A stretch of DNA of 64,000 nt from Puniceicoccaceae bacterium 5H (GCA_009772895.1 WOUP01000013.1:38264-102263), one strand, 5' to 3'. Counted from the first letter of the stretch, positions 17,115 through 26,489 are shown. Made by a program: numbers and translations. The notes: generated by a model not told the origin, from the sequence alone.

Positions 17115-17975
17115 CTAGAGCGATTTGAAGGCCTTTTTTGGTACGCCTTCATACGCCTGATCCAGCGCTTCCGGTGTGAAGACGGCCGCCGGCAGGTGCT
17201 GGTTCAACGCCGCGGCATCGAACTCCAGCCGTGTGCGCGAATGCGTCTCCTCATCACTCAAGTCGAAGCGCGTCACCACCCACTGGTCGTCCACCTTCTT
17301 GAACGAGCCCACCCGCAGCGTGCGGATCACATCCTCCTCGGGGTTCAGCACCTCCGCCCGCAGGATGGCGTAAAAATCGGCGTCGATCATCAGGCGCACG
17401 GCCCCGATACCCGCATAGCGCGGGTCGCCCTCCGGCGGGTACATCAGGTAAAAGTGCGCCGGGCGGCCTGCGACGCGGCGGGTGCCCTCGTAGGCGTAGT
17501 CCTGCCACTCCAGAAACGGGATCTGAAAATCGAAGGGCGTATAGACGAGGCCCGGCAGCAGCGGCTGCGTCAGCCGCTCGCCGCTCATCGGCTGCACGGC
17601 GTCACCCGGCACCTCGGCGTCGAACATCCAGGTGTGCTCGCGGCCCGCCCAGAGAAACGCCCGGCGGTCGCCATCCGGCGCGTCGAAGTCCACCCGCGTC
17701 TGCGGGTTCTGCGGATTCCAGGAGCCGTAGAGCGTGCCGTAATACGTTTCCGTCTCACCCCCGCGTGGGAAGTGCTCCAGGCGGAAGCGAAAGGCAAAGT
17801 CGTCCGGCCAACCCATCTGCCGGAACTGCTCCAGCACGCGCTTGCCCTCCTCCGGGCTCAGCTGGTCGGGCCCCTGGATGACGGGCGAAGGACGGTTGCG
17901 GGGTTGGGCGTCCGCCGCCGTCCAGAGGGCGCTGGCAGACAGCAGGAAAATGAGGCCGTATCGAATTCGCTTCAC
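17115..17975 (-). CDS. LolA-like outer-membrane lipoprotein-sorting family protein
   Basis: A 286-residue exported protein. A GTG at 17973-17975 opens a clear signal peptide (residues 2-23, KRIRYGLIFLLSASALWTAADA); a longer frame begins at TTG 18059 but places 28 polar residues before it. The mature protein has the half-barrel pattern of the outer membrane lipoprotein-sorting (LolA-superfamily) group: 'VYTPFDFQIPFLEWQDYAY', 'RPAHFYLMYPP', 'RLMIDADFYAILRAEVLN' and 'WVVTRFDLSDEETHSRTRLE'. In such proteins a hydrophobic cavity carries lipid anchors. It lies between two RHH-type genes; no LolB or LolCDE is nearby. Confidence 0.72.
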   Translation of the reverse strand: MKRIRYGLIFLLSASALWTAADAQPRNRPSPVIQGPDQLSPEEGKRVLEQFRQMGWPDDFAFRFRLEHFPRGGETETYYGTLYGSWNPQNPQTRVDFDAPDGDRRAFLWAGREHTWMFDAEVPGDAVQPMSGERLTQPLLPGLVYTPFDFQIPFLEWQDYAYEGTRRVAGRPAHFYLMYPPEGDPRYAGIGAVRLMIDADFYAILRAEVLNPEEDVIRTLRVGSFKKVDDQWVVTRFDLSDEETHSRTRLEFDAAALNQHLPAAVFTPEALDQAYEGVPKKAFKSL

Positions 17976-18110
17976 GTAAGGGAGAAACCGCGCCGGGCGT
18001 GGATGGTTACAAACGGCGGTGGATCGAGATTTGGCGTAAAAATCACGCAAAAAACTCAATCCAGACCGAAAAGGATCTTCAAAACTATCTACAAACGCCG
18101 ATATAAAGCG

Positions 18111-18154
18111 TTACCCCACACTACCCGTTATAGAACTGTAACCCCACACTCCCG
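18111..18154. repeat. Direct repeat ACCCCACACT upstream of the small RHH-like gene
   Basis: The 10-mer ACCCCACACT occurs at 18113-18122 and 18141-18150, each followed by (A)CCCG, with 28 bp between starts. The second copy ends 12 bp before the ATG of the next gene, the position of an operator. Confidence 0.5.
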
Positions 18155-18161
18155 CTTAAAA

Positions 18162-18401
18162 ATGCGTCACACTTCTTCCGATTCCCTCATCTCGCTCGCT
18201 CCCGATTGCGAGCAGAAGATCCTGCGATTGATCGAGATGACGGGGATAGGAAACATCAACCGGATTGTGCGGACGTCCCTCTACCTGCTCGAAGCGATCG
18301 TCACCACTCTGTCGCAAGGCGGCAGTGTGATCCTGGAGCAGCCGGACGGTCACCGCGAACGACTTGTGCTCGACCTCGAAGACGAAGTCGAGCCCTCCTG
18401 A
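18162..18401 (+). CDS. Small RHH-like protein, unknown function
   Basis: A 79-residue protein. The core 'CEQKILRLIEMTGIGNINRI' followed by 'VRTSLYLLEAIVTTLSQGGS' resembles small ribbon-helix-helix proteins in which a strand and two helices form the DNA-binding unit. The C-terminal 'VILEQPDGHRERLVLDLEDE' resembles the strand pair often appended to them. A much longer frame covers it but is antisense to the LolA-like gene, so the ATG at 18162 is the plausible start. It is divergent from the LolA-like gene and convergent with secG. The paired direct repeats just upstream could be its own binding sites (inference). Confidence 0.6.
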   Translation: MRHTSSDSLISLAPDCEQKILRLIEMTGIGNINRIVRTSLYLLEAIVTTLSQGGSVILEQPDGHRERLVLDLEDEVEPS

Positions 18402-18407
18402 TCACCT

Positions 18408-18881
18408 TTATTGTTGGGTCGCCGGCGTCGGCTCTTCCGTAGCCGGCGCCGTTTCTGTACCCGGCATTGGCGTCACGGCCGCCGCATCGTCGGTCGTGGT
18501 CGACTCCGGAGCCGCTTCATCGTCCGGCGTAAAGACGCCTTCCTGCTGCAGCGTACCGGTGTCTTCGGTCGCGGCCGGGGCCGTTTCGTCCTCAAACTCC
18601 AGCGGGGCGTCCTCGTCGGTTTCCTGCGCGGGCGTATGCTGGCTCATGTGCAGCAGGTAGAGCCCGAAAGCGACGACGAAAAAAGCCAGGGCAGACCACT
18701 TGGTGGCCTTGGTGAGCACGTTGACCGCGTCGGCGCCGAAGGCGGACTCCGCTGCGCCGCCGCCCATCGCCGCGCCCATACCGGCATCGGTGCTGGCGCG
18801 TTGCATGAGGATGGCCGTCACCATGATGATGCAGATCAGGATGAGGACGAGGGTCAGAAAAGTGATGAGGATCGACAGCAT
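18408..18881 (-). CDS. secG: Preprotein translocase subunit SecG with long acidic tail
   Basis: A 157-residue SecG, the small accessory subunit of the SecYEG protein-export channel. Two transmembrane helices are visible: residues 3-25 (LITFLTLVLILICIIMVTAI) and 60-80 (WSALAFFVVAFGLYLLHM), joined by the conserved Gly-rich loop 'MGAAMGGGAAESAFGADAV'. SecG is normally 70-110 residues; here about 75 extra residues rich in Asp, Glu, Thr and Pro follow helix 2. The tail lacks any recognisable domain. The stop is only 6 bp from the stop of the convergent small RHH-like gene. Confidence 0.94.
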   Translation of the reverse strand: MLSILITFLTLVLILICIIMVTAILMQRASTDAGMGAAMGGGAAESAFGADAVNVLTKATKWSALAFFVVAFGLYLLHMSQHTPAQETDEDAPLEFEDETAPAATEDTGTLQQEGVFTPDDEAAPESTTTDDAAAVTPMPGTETAPATEEPTPATQQ

Positions 18882-18992
18882 GGGCTGGAATATCGGGAAA
18901 ACTAGGCAGCCTGCGCAGACCGGTGCCCTTTGGCAAGGAGAAATCCCCGGCGCAGGGCTGAGTTTCAGCGGATCCGCAGGATGGTCAAGCGC

Positions 18993-21068
18993 TTACCAAC
19001 GGCGCTCCAGCCCCACGCTCAAGGTGCGGGGGTTGCCGGGGCGGTAGCGCGGCCCATAGCCGCTGTCGTGCGCCGCCGCCGCGTAGTCGCGATCCAAGGC
19101 GTTGAGCAGCTTGGCCGTGACGGTCCATGCCTCGTCCAGATCGTAGGCCAGGCGCAGGTTGGCGATGTATTCCTCCGGTGTCTGGCGCGTATTCTGGTCG
19201 TCGATCCACCAGGGCCCGAGGTATTGCAGCCCCAGGTCGACCCGCAGACGGCGGTGAGCGAACGCCGGCCACCAGCGCACATCCAGGTGGGCCAGCCGCT
19301 CGGGTTGGTAGTGCGGCGTCTTGCCGTTTACGCCGCGCGGGTCCGCTCCGTCGGGCTGGTCCTGCAAGATCTCGGCATCCTGCAGGGCCCCGGCGAGGGT
19401 CGCCGTCAGGTTGTCGCGCAGGCGCCAGGCCAGCTGCAGCTCCACGCCGCGGTATTCGCGCTCGCCGCCGTTGGCCGTGATCTCTCCCGCCGGGGTCGTC
19501 ACGCCCGTGAGGCCGTCGTGGCTACGCATGTTGTAGGCGCTGGCGGTGAGGTAGACGTCGTCGCCGAGCGCACCCTTGTAGCCCAGCTCGTAGCTGTCGA
19601 TCTGCTCGGGCTCGAGGCGGAAATCCGTCTGCGCAGAGCTGAGCTCATACAGCGAAGCGGCCATGGGAATGCGGAAGCCGTGGGCGTAGCGACCAAACAA
19701 ATGCTGCTGACGGGCGAACTCCCAGTTGAGCCCCAGCTTGGGGTTCACCGCCTCGAAGTCGTCCTCGCGGTCGGCCGGGCGATAAAAGGCATCCTGCGCG
19801 CCGGAGGACAGGTGGTTGTCGTAGGCGTAGCGGGCGTGCTCGTAACGCAGGCCGAGGACCAGCACCAGCCCCTCGGCGATCGCCTGCGTATGCTGCACGT
19901 AGGGCGCGTAGTTGCGGTAATCCACGCCGTAATCGTAGTGCGGCCCCTGCGGATACACCTCACCCCACACCTCGACCGTCGGCAGGTTTTGCACCGTCGC
20001 AGTCGCAAAATCCGTCAGCTCCCCATCCACGCCCAACACCGTCTGGCTATCCTCCCCCCAATCGGCGTAGAGGCGGCTCAGCAGGCCAAAAGTGCCCGTC
20101 TCGTCCTCCACCAACGGCAAGGTGGCGGGCTCCCACGTGATCATGTAGGTATTGTCGATCCAGCGCGCGTAAGGCGTTACCTGCAGCGAAAAGACGGGCG
20201 AGAACCGATGCGTCACCTCGCTGCTGAGGCGCAGGTATTGGGCCTTTTCGTGCGCCTGATCGCGCGGCACCGCGGGGTCGAGCGCATCGTCGCGTGGGTC
20301 TTCCGCATAGGACTCCGGCGTGTGGGTGCCCGCCATTTCGCTGTCGAAATCGGTCCCGAGCAGGATGGTGTTCACCTCCGTGTCGTCGCCCTGCCAGCGG
20401 TGGCGCACGATCGCCTGCTGGCGCCACCAGCCGGTCATCTCGCGCCAGCCGTTTTCCTGCGCGGTGGAAAACGCCACGCGATAGGCCTGGTTTGCGCCGA
20501 TGCCGTCCGACACCTCGCCGCGTGCCTCGAGCAGCCCATACTCCCCCACCGTGGTGCGGAAGTTACCCGAAAAGGCCTGCGTCGGCTCCAGGCTCTTCAC
20601 GTTGATCACCGCGGCGAAGGCGTCCGAGCCGTGCAGCGCGGTGCCGGGCCCCTTGAGCACTTCGACGCCGCCCAGCGAAGTCATGGCCCCCGAATAGGCA
20701 AAGGCGGCGTGGTTGAAACGGATGGGCGACTGCAGGGGCACGTTGTCCTGCAGATACAGCTCGGTGTTGTCGTAAGAGACGGGCAGGCGCACCGAGGGCG
20801 CGTCGATGGGGCCGCGCAACTGCACCATGTAGACGCCCGGCAGCGTATTGAGCAGTTCCCCTACCCAACTCGGCTGCTTGACCTCCGCCGCTGCGGGCGA
20901 AACGGCATCGATCGTCTGCGGGATGCGGTTGACGTCTTCCGTGATGCCCGAGGCGGCCGTGACTTCCAGCGCTTCCAGCTCGTAAACGCGCTCGGGGGGC
21001 GCCTCTTGGGCGTGCAGGAGCGCGCCCGCCGTCAAGGCGAGCGTGGGGAACAGACTGGCGTACCGCAT
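18993..21068 (-). CDS. TonB-dependent outer-membrane receptor
   Basis: A 691-residue receptor. The signal peptide is MRYASLFPTLALTAGALLHA. A plug domain follows, with 'IPQTIDAVSPAAAEVKQPSW' and 'GVEVLKGPGTALHGSDAFAA', then a 22-strand-type barrel ending in 'NPRTLSVGLERRW' with an aromatic C-terminus. The segment 'RVYELEALEVTAASG' near the mature N-terminus is a plausible TonB box. Such receptors import siderophores, cobalamin, glycans or nickel; nothing nearby decides the ligand. It starts 7 bp after the parB stop, suggesting co-transcription with parB, an unusual neighbour. Confidence 0.93.
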   Translation of the reverse strand: MRYASLFPTLALTAGALLHAQEAPPERVYELEALEVTAASGITEDVNRIPQTIDAVSPAAAEVKQPSWVGELLNTLPGVYMVQLRGPIDAPSVRLPVSYDNTELYLQDNVPLQSPIRFNHAAFAYSGAMTSLGGVEVLKGPGTALHGSDAFAAVINVKSLEPTQAFSGNFRTTVGEYGLLEARGEVSDGIGANQAYRVAFSTAQENGWREMTGWWRQQAIVRHRWQGDDTEVNTILLGTDFDSEMAGTHTPESYAEDPRDDALDPAVPRDQAHEKAQYLRLSSEVTHRFSPVFSLQVTPYARWIDNTYMITWEPATLPLVEDETGTFGLLSRLYADWGEDSQTVLGVDGELTDFATATVQNLPTVEVWGEVYPQGPHYDYGVDYRNYAPYVQHTQAIAEGLVLVLGLRYEHARYAYDNHLSSGAQDAFYRPADREDDFEAVNPKLGLNWEFARQQHLFGRYAHGFRIPMAASLYELSSAQTDFRLEPEQIDSYELGYKGALGDDVYLTASAYNMRSHDGLTGVTTPAGEITANGGEREYRGVELQLAWRLRDNLTATLAGALQDAEILQDQPDGADPRGVNGKTPHYQPERLAHLDVRWWPAFAHRRLRVDLGLQYLGPWWIDDQNTRQTPEEYIANLRLAYDLDEAWTVTAKLLNALDRDYAAAAHDSGYGPRYRPGNPRTLSVGLERRW

Positions 21069-21075
21069 CGGAGGA

Positions 21076-22008
21076 CTACTCGCCCTGGATGCCCATGCGG
21101 TCAAGAATGCGGCGCAGGTCGTCGTTGCCGTAGTAGTCGATCACGATCCGGCCCTTGCGCGCGCTGTGCTTGAGCTGCACTTCCGTATTGAGGTAGGAGG
21201 CGATCTCCTTCTGGAAGCTCTCCACGGCGGCGGCCTCGGCGGCAGACACGTTGCGCTCGCTCTTGCTGTTGCCGCGGCGCTGGCGCTGCTGTTGCACCAT
21301 GTTTTCCGTCTGGCGCACGCTCAGGCCGCGCTCGATCACGTGGCGCGCCAACCAGATGCGCTCATCCACATCGTCCATGCCCAGCAGGGCCTTGGCGTGC
21401 CCCGTGGAAAGCAAGCCACGGGCGAGGTAGCCCTGGATCTCGCGGTCGAGCTGCAGCAGGCGCAGCGAATTGGCGATCGTGGCCCGGCCCTTGCCCAGGC
21501 GCTCGGCCACGGCCTCCTGCGTCAGGTCGAAGTCGCGCATCAGGCTGGCATAGCCCAGCGCTTCTTCCACCGGGTTGAGGTCGGCACGCTGCAGGTTTTC
21601 GATCAGCGAGAGCACGGCGCTGGAGGCCTCGCTCGCCTCCATCACGCGCGCGGGCACGCGCTTCATGCCCACCAGCTTGCAGGCGCGCCAACGGCGCTCA
21701 CCGGCGATGAGCTGGTAGAGATCGTCGACGCGACGCACCACGATGGGCTGCAGCAAGCCCTCGCTGCGGATGCTCTCGGCCAGCTCCTGCAGGCGTTCTT
21801 CGTTAAACTCGCGGCGCGGCTGGTGCGGGTTGGGCTCCACCTTCTCGATCGGGATTTCGAGCAATCCCGTCGGGGCGGCCTCCGGCTCGCTGGCCTGGCC
21901 GGCGTTCTTCTGGTCGCCCTTGGCGGCAGCGGCGGCTTGCGGCGACGCGACGCCCCCGCTGATCAAGCTGCCGAGACCTCGGCCCAGTCGTTTCTTGGCG
22001 GTCGACAT
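21076..22008 (-). CDS. parB: ParB family chromosome-partitioning protein
   Basis: A 310-residue ParB/Spo0J-type protein that binds parS sites, slides as a CTP-dependent clamp and works with ParA in chromosome segregation. It opens with the conserved 'KKRLGRGLGSLIS'. The CTP-binding N-domain shows 'NPHQPRREFNEERLQELAES' and the GERRWRACK box (about residue 103). The HTH core is 'LTQEAVAERLGKGRATIANS'. A C-terminal dimerisation region ends the protein. ParA, normally the gene just upstream, is absent: the upstream neighbour (10-bp gap) is the LysM protein. No parS-like 16-bp palindrome was recognised in the window. Confidence 0.95.
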   Translation of the reverse strand: MSTAKKRLGRGLGSLISGGVASPQAAAAAKGDQKNAGQASEPEAAPTGLLEIPIEKVEPNPHQPRREFNEERLQELAESIRSEGLLQPIVVRRVDDLYQLIAGERRWRACKLVGMKRVPARVMEASEASSAVLSLIENLQRADLNPVEEALGYASLMRDFDLTQEAVAERLGKGRATIANSLRLLQLDREIQGYLARGLLSTGHAKALLGMDDVDERIWLARHVIERGLSVRQTENMVQQQRQRRGNSKSERNVSAAEAAAVESFQKEIASYLNTEVQLKHSARKGRIVIDYYGNDDLRRILDRMGIQGE

Positions 22009-22017
22009 GATGGGTAT

Positions 22018-22629
22018 CTATTCCTGCGGGATGAAAAGTTCCTGGCCCGGGTAAATGATGTCCGAAGCGAGGCGATTGGCGTTACGGATCCAGTCCACGC
22101 GCGAATTGTGCGCCCGGGCGATCTTCGCCAGACTGTCGCCCGACTTCACGGTGTAGGACGTGCCGGCCTTGGGAAAATCGTCGTTGAACGTCACCACCTG
22201 GTTGGACTGCGGCCGGGCCGCGCCGGCCTTGGCCATGGCATCGAGCGCGTTCTGGGTCTGCTTGGCCAGCGAGTCGATCTCGCTGGAGACTTCGCGGATG
22301 ATGGCGCTCTTCTGGCTTTCGTTCGCCTGGATCATCTGGCTGCGCAACTCATTGAGGGCGCGGTTGAGCTGCGCGGTGGTCACGTAGGCGCTGGCCATCT
22401 CCGAGACGGCCGAATCGCGCTGGTTCAACTCCTGCCGCAGCTGGCGGTTCTCCCGCTGCAGCTGCTCGACCGCGATATTCAGTGAGCCCAGCTGCTGCTG
22501 CAACCGCTGCACGTCGGCCGTGAGCCGCGCCACTTGTTGATTGACACTGTAGGATGACGACTGCGCCCATGCTCCACTGGAGGCGGAGACGGTCGCCCAA
22601 GCCGCCCCGACGAACCAAAGCCATTTCAT
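22018..22629 (-). CDS. Exported coiled-coil protein with C-terminal LysM domain
   Basis: A 203-residue envelope protein. Residues 1-22 form a signal peptide (ending GAWAQ). Residues about 28-135 are a long coiled coil with Leu/Gln heptads ('VQRLQQQLGSLNIAVEQLQR'). The C-terminal 45 residues are a LysM domain ('YTVKSGDSLAKIARAHNSRV' then 'IIYPGQELFIPQE'), which binds peptidoglycan glycan strands. It starts a tight run with parB and the TonB receptor. It may be a periplasmic spacer or wall-tethering protein; no enzyme domain is present. Confidence 0.87.
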   Translation of the reverse strand: MKWLWFVGAAWATVSASSGAWAQSSSYSVNQQVARLTADVQRLQQQLGSLNIAVEQLQRENRQLRQELNQRDSAVSEMASAYVTTAQLNRALNELRSQMIQANESQKSAIIREVSSEIDSLAKQTQNALDAMAKAGAARPQSNQVVTFNDDFPKAGTSYTVKSGDSLAKIARAHNSRVDWIRNANRLASDIIYPGQELFIPQE

Positions 22630-22731
22630 CCGACCAGCTTGGCGAATGAATATTGCGTGGTCAATGGCCTAGCGGAAAAGGTGTGCAAATGAACAACCTT
22701 CTTACACCGCAGCTTGAAGGAAACGCCCCAA

Positions 22732-23742
22732 CTACGCGATAATCGGGCGACGGTTGGCGTAGCGGAAGGGCCGGGAGGCGACGAGTGGATCCATCTCGCG
22801 GCTCTCCAGCACGGCCCCTTGCGGCAGCTCGAAGCCGCGCAGGAAGTCCGCCGCGGGCAACATCTTGCCGCCCGGGCGCTGCAGCCGCCGCAGCTCGAGC
22901 TGGCCCGGCGCGCACTGCACCACCAGGCGCTCGCCCGCCTCCACGACCTGGCCCGGCTCACCGGTCGAAACGGTATCGAGCAGGCGCACGGCCCCGACCT
23001 TTACCTCGTGGCCCTCGTGGACGAAGTTGGTGCCCGGCCACGGCTGGAAGGCCCGCACGCGCCGCTCCAGCTCCGCCGCCGGATGCGTGAAGTCGAGGTG
23101 CGCGTCGGTCTTGAAAATGATGCGGCAATAAGTCGCCTGCGCCTCGTCCTGCACCGCAAATCGGGCTTCGCCCGCCAACAACGTCGACAGGTTGCGCGCG
23201 AGCAGCGGCACGCAGGCGGCGGCCTGCTTGTCCCAGAGCGTCGCGGTCGTATCGACGTCCGAGATGGCCACGCGTTCCTGGTCGAGCGCCGGGCCTGCAT
23301 CCATCTGGCGGATCACGCGCATCAGCGTGACGCCGGTCTCGGTCTCGCCACTGGCCAGAGCGGTGTGGATGGGTGAGGCGCCCCGCAATTTGGGCAGGAG
23401 CGAGGCGTGGAAGTTGACCATGCCCAGTCGCGGCGCCTCGAGGTGCTTTTGCCGCAGGATGTGCCCGTAGGCCATGACCAGCGCCAGATCGATCCGCTGC
23501 TCGCGCAACCACGCGGCTTCGGCCTCCCCGGGTTTGTCGGGCTGCAGCACCGGGATGCCCTGCCCTTGCGCCCACTGCTTGATCGCATTGGCCTGCAGCT
23601 TCATGCCGCGCCCGGTCCGGCGGTCGGGCTGGGTAAAGACGGCCACCAGTTCGGCCGCCTCGGCCTGTTGCGTCACGAGGGCCTGCAGCAACGGCAGGGA
23701 GATCTCGTCGGAACCAAAGAAGACAATGCGCGCGCGATTCAA
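22732..23742 (-). CDS. fmt: Methionyl-tRNA formyltransferase
   Basis: A 336-residue enzyme that formylates initiator Met-tRNA. The N-terminal Rossmann-like domain begins 'RIVFFGSDEISLPLLQAL'. Catalytic residues lie in 'NFHASLLPKLRGASPIHTAL' (Asn and His) and 'QMDAGPAL' (Asp). The C-terminal OB-like tRNA-binding domain includes 'RAFQPWPGTNF'. No ATG occurs at the right place; the frame most likely starts at TTG 23740-23742, two codons before the first strand. def is not adjacent. Confidence 0.95.
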   Translation of the reverse strand: MNRARIVFFGSDEISLPLLQALVTQQAEAAELVAVFTQPDRRTGRGMKLQANAIKQWAQGQGIPVLQPDKPGEAEAAWLREQRIDLALVMAYGHILRQKHLEAPRLGMVNFHASLLPKLRGASPIHTALASGETETGVTLMRVIRQMDAGPALDQERVAISDVDTTATLWDKQAAACVPLLARNLSTLLAGEARFAVQDEAQATYCRIIFKTDAHLDFTHPAAELERRVRAFQPWPGTNFVHEGHEVKVGAVRLLDTVSTGEPGQVVEAGERLVVQCAPGQLELRRLQRPGGKMLPAADFLRGFELPQGAVLESREMDPLVASRPFRYANRRPIIA

Positions 23743-23834
23743 AAGCGAAAGGGATCGGGTTGAGCGAAAAGGGGCCCACGGCCCAGCCTACGCATACCGT
23801 ACGCGCCACCGCCGCAAGTCAAACCCGATTCCGC

Positions 23835-26408
23835 CTAGTGCCGGAAGGTCGAACGCGGACGCCCGCCCCAAAGCATATACGCGCACCACGCCACCCCGAT
23901 ACAGACCCGGAGCACCGTACCCGGCGACAGCGCGCCCGCCGCGTCGCGGTCGGACCAGATCGCGTGGGCCGCGACTGCATCCGCGAAGAGCACCACCCAG
24001 CCCACCAGACGACTGCCCACAAAGACCGCTGGCGCAACGGCCCGCTTCAGAAAAAACGTGAACGCTGATGCGAGGTAGACCCACACCATCAAAATGTTGA
24101 GCGCCAGCTCGGCGTAGAGCACAGGTTCGAGATGGGGCACGAAGCCCTCGCTGAGCGGATGGCAGAGGTAGTGCATCTGGACCCCGTCGAAAACCACCGC
24201 GGTCTGAAAGAGCGCCACCAGAGGCATGAACGGCGAGAGCGTGACGCCGATCGCCAGCAGGACCAGCCATCCGCCGATCCCGTCGTTGTTTGGATTGACT
24301 GGCTCCAGTGGCGGGCGGCGACGGCGCGTGACAAGCCACGCGAAGAGGATGCCGCCCAGAATGGCGGAAAAACCTGCCAACATCACCGACGGCACATGTA
24401 GACGCCCGTTCTCGGTCGGCGCCTCCGCGCTCGTCGCAGCCACCTCGCCCAGCGGGTACTGGATCGTGTAGCCGAGCAAGTCGTCCACCCGGTCGAGGTC
24501 CTCGCGGTACGCCGCCAGATCTGCCGGCTCCACCCGGTCCGTAAGGTTTTTGTAGTGGTAAACCAGCTCGAGCGTGGAACCGACCTGGCCGGCTTCATAG
24601 CTGAAGTCGAACCACTGGTTGCGCACCGTCTCCCGCTCATCCGGAAAGGTCCCGGGCCGCGGCAGGTCCACCAGGATCTGCTGCTCGACCTCCAGTGGAT
24701 AGTCGAGGCTCATCGGGCGGGTGCGGATGCGCTGGTTCGACATGAACAGCTGCGTGTTGGTGTATTGGGGAAAGAGTCCGAGCCGCCCGTAAGCGCCGTC
24801 GTCGCTGGTCTGCCAGGGGTCGGTAATCGTGTAGGACTCCGTCACGGTCAGCCTCGCCGCGTCGCGCTCGTCGAAGACCTCCGGCAAGCGGTTGGAGCGG
24901 ATGCTGGGAAATTGCTCGGCGTAGTAGTTGACGTAGCCGTTGTCCAGCTCCTGCAAGGTCCGGTCATCGAGATAGCCGCGCATGTCCACCGCATCGGCCC
25001 CATGATAGACCGTCTCGACCTCGAGGCGCACGTCGCCGCCCCACTCGTCGAACGAATAGGTCTCGCGAGTCACCGTGCGGACGGCCTCCGCCCCCTGCCC
25101 CGGCACGCGCACCAGCTCGCTCTCGCCCTGCACCGGCAGCCCCCAGCCGTAATCGGGGCAGAAAAACGTCTCCAGCGGCCCGTAGTGCGGGTAGTCCGTG
25201 GGATCGAGCCAATACGTCTGCCCGCCCGACTGCACGCGCGTGATCACGTGGTTGAACGCCGCCGGCGTGGGCAGGTAATCGCGAATCGCCTGGCGTTCGG
25301 TCGTGTGCACCAGCACCGGCATGGCCTCGATGCCCAACTCGCGCAGGATCCGGCTCAGCAGCAACGACTTGTCCTTGCAATCGCCATAGCTGCGCGCACA
25401 GATCTTCGCGACCGGATAGGGGCGGTAATTGTGTTCGCCCATGGGGATCGCCACGTAGCGGATCTCGCGCTGCACCCAGTTGAGTGCAGCGGCGATCCGG
25501 TCTTCATCGCGGCCCAGCGTCCGCCATTCCGCCAGGCGCGGCGCGAGCGTCAACGGTAGCGACGAATCCCAATCGTAGAGCCCGCCGGCCCAACGCGAGA
25601 CGCTCGGCCAGTCGGCCCAGTCGCTCGCCTGCAGCCACGCATCGGGGTCGAAATCGATCGGCACGTCGGCCTCGTAGAGCTGCGGCAGCGGATCGTCCAG
25701 CCGCCAGGAATAGGCCACCTCGCCCGCCTCGAGCGGCTCCTTGCGGATCATCACCGGTTTGGGGGCCGGGCTGCCTGCCGACTGAATCGCCAACGGCCCC
25801 TTCGCCTCCTCCGGCCACACGATGCGGTGGCGCACGGCATCCACGTCCACGCCGAAGGTCAGGTGATACCAGTCGCTGAAGTGTCCTGCGTTGACGGGGT
25901 TTTCGCCCACGATGCGGCAACCGTATTCGATGATGTCGCCCACCTGCACGCCCTCGAGCACCGCTTCCGCCTGGACGGAGCTGTCGTAGGTGAGATAGTC
26001 GCTGGAGCCCTCGTTGCGGGAAACGAAAAACGCCTGCGTCGGCAGGAGGTCGATCGCCTCGCCGTCGCGCCAGATGCGCAGGCGGTGCCAGTAAAGCTGT
26101 TGATACTCCGGATCGAACGAAATGAAGACATTCGAGTACTGCTCCACCCCGTTCTCGTTGGTCACACAGTAGGCCCTTTCATAATAAGTCTCGGCCGACT
26201 CCGGGCGCTGTTGGCGCCCGATGAACAGGTAGTGGATGCCCGCCGTATCCTCATCCAGCTTCACCAGCGGTTTCGGTTCCGGCAACGACTCCACCCACGC
26301 CGGCAGCTCCGCGTCGCGCCAAACGCCGTCCTTGATCGCTTCGGGCTCGGCTCTCAACCAGGCGGCAAGGCACAAAATGGGGAACAGCAGGCAGGAGAGC
26401 TTCGACAT
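23835..26408 (-). CDS. Exported DUF3857/transglutaminase-like protein with C-terminal membrane domain
   Basis: An 857-residue protein with three parts. After a signal peptide (MSKLSCLLFPILCLAAWLRA) comes a DUF3857 beta domain ('YSNVFISFDPEYQQLYWHRL'). Next is a transglutaminase-like core with the full Cys-His-Asp triad: Cys in 'YGDCKDKSLLLSRIL', His in 'FNHVITRV' and Asp in 'YWLDPTD'. The C-terminal 150 residues hold about five transmembrane helices, including 'GIGGWLVLLAIGVTLSPF' typical of DUF2569. The periplasmic domain would therefore be anchored. Related proteins are widespread in Bacteroidetes and Verrucomicrobia with no assigned substrate; protein cross-linking, deamidation or proteolysis are possible. 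Confidence 0.85.
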   Translation of the reverse strand: MSKLSCLLFPILCLAAWLRAEPEAIKDGVWRDAELPAWVESLPEPKPLVKLDEDTAGIHYLFIGRQQRPESAETYYERAYCVTNENGVEQYSNVFISFDPEYQQLYWHRLRIWRDGEAIDLLPTQAFFVSRNEGSSDYLTYDSSVQAEAVLEGVQVGDIIEYGCRIVGENPVNAGHFSDWYHLTFGVDVDAVRHRIVWPEEAKGPLAIQSAGSPAPKPVMIRKEPLEAGEVAYSWRLDDPLPQLYEADVPIDFDPDAWLQASDWADWPSVSRWAGGLYDWDSSLPLTLAPRLAEWRTLGRDEDRIAAALNWVQREIRYVAIPMGEHNYRPYPVAKICARSYGDCKDKSLLLSRILRELGIEAMPVLVHTTERQAIRDYLPTPAAFNHVITRVQSGGQTYWLDPTDYPHYGPLETFFCPDYGWGLPVQGESELVRVPGQGAEAVRTVTRETYSFDEWGGDVRLEVETVYHGADAVDMRGYLDDRTLQELDNGYVNYYAEQFPSIRSNRLPEVFDERDAARLTVTESYTITDPWQTSDDGAYGRLGLFPQYTNTQLFMSNQRIRTRPMSLDYPLEVEQQILVDLPRPGTFPDERETVRNQWFDFSYEAGQVGSTLELVYHYKNLTDRVEPADLAAYREDLDRVDDLLGYTIQYPLGEVAATSAEAPTENGRLHVPSVMLAGFSAILGGILFAWLVTRRRRPPLEPVNPNNDGIGGWLVLLAIGVTLSPFMPLVALFQTAVVFDGVQMHYLCHPLSEGFVPHLEPVLYAELALNILMVWVYLASAFTFFLKRAVAPAVFVGSRLVGWVVLFADAVAAHAIWSDRDAAGALSPGTVLRVCIGVAWCAYMLWGGRPRSTFRH

Positions 26409-26489
26409 TTATATGATCGATAGGCCCCGCGCCTCTGAAGGCAATCCCATAGATGATGATCTTCATCCGGCCGCCGCCACACCCGACTC

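Noticed and set aside
17196..18161. The upstream two-thirds of a 401-codon plus-strand frame
   Set aside because: It is antisense to the LolA-like gene. Only the last 79 codons, after ATG 18162, look like a real protein.
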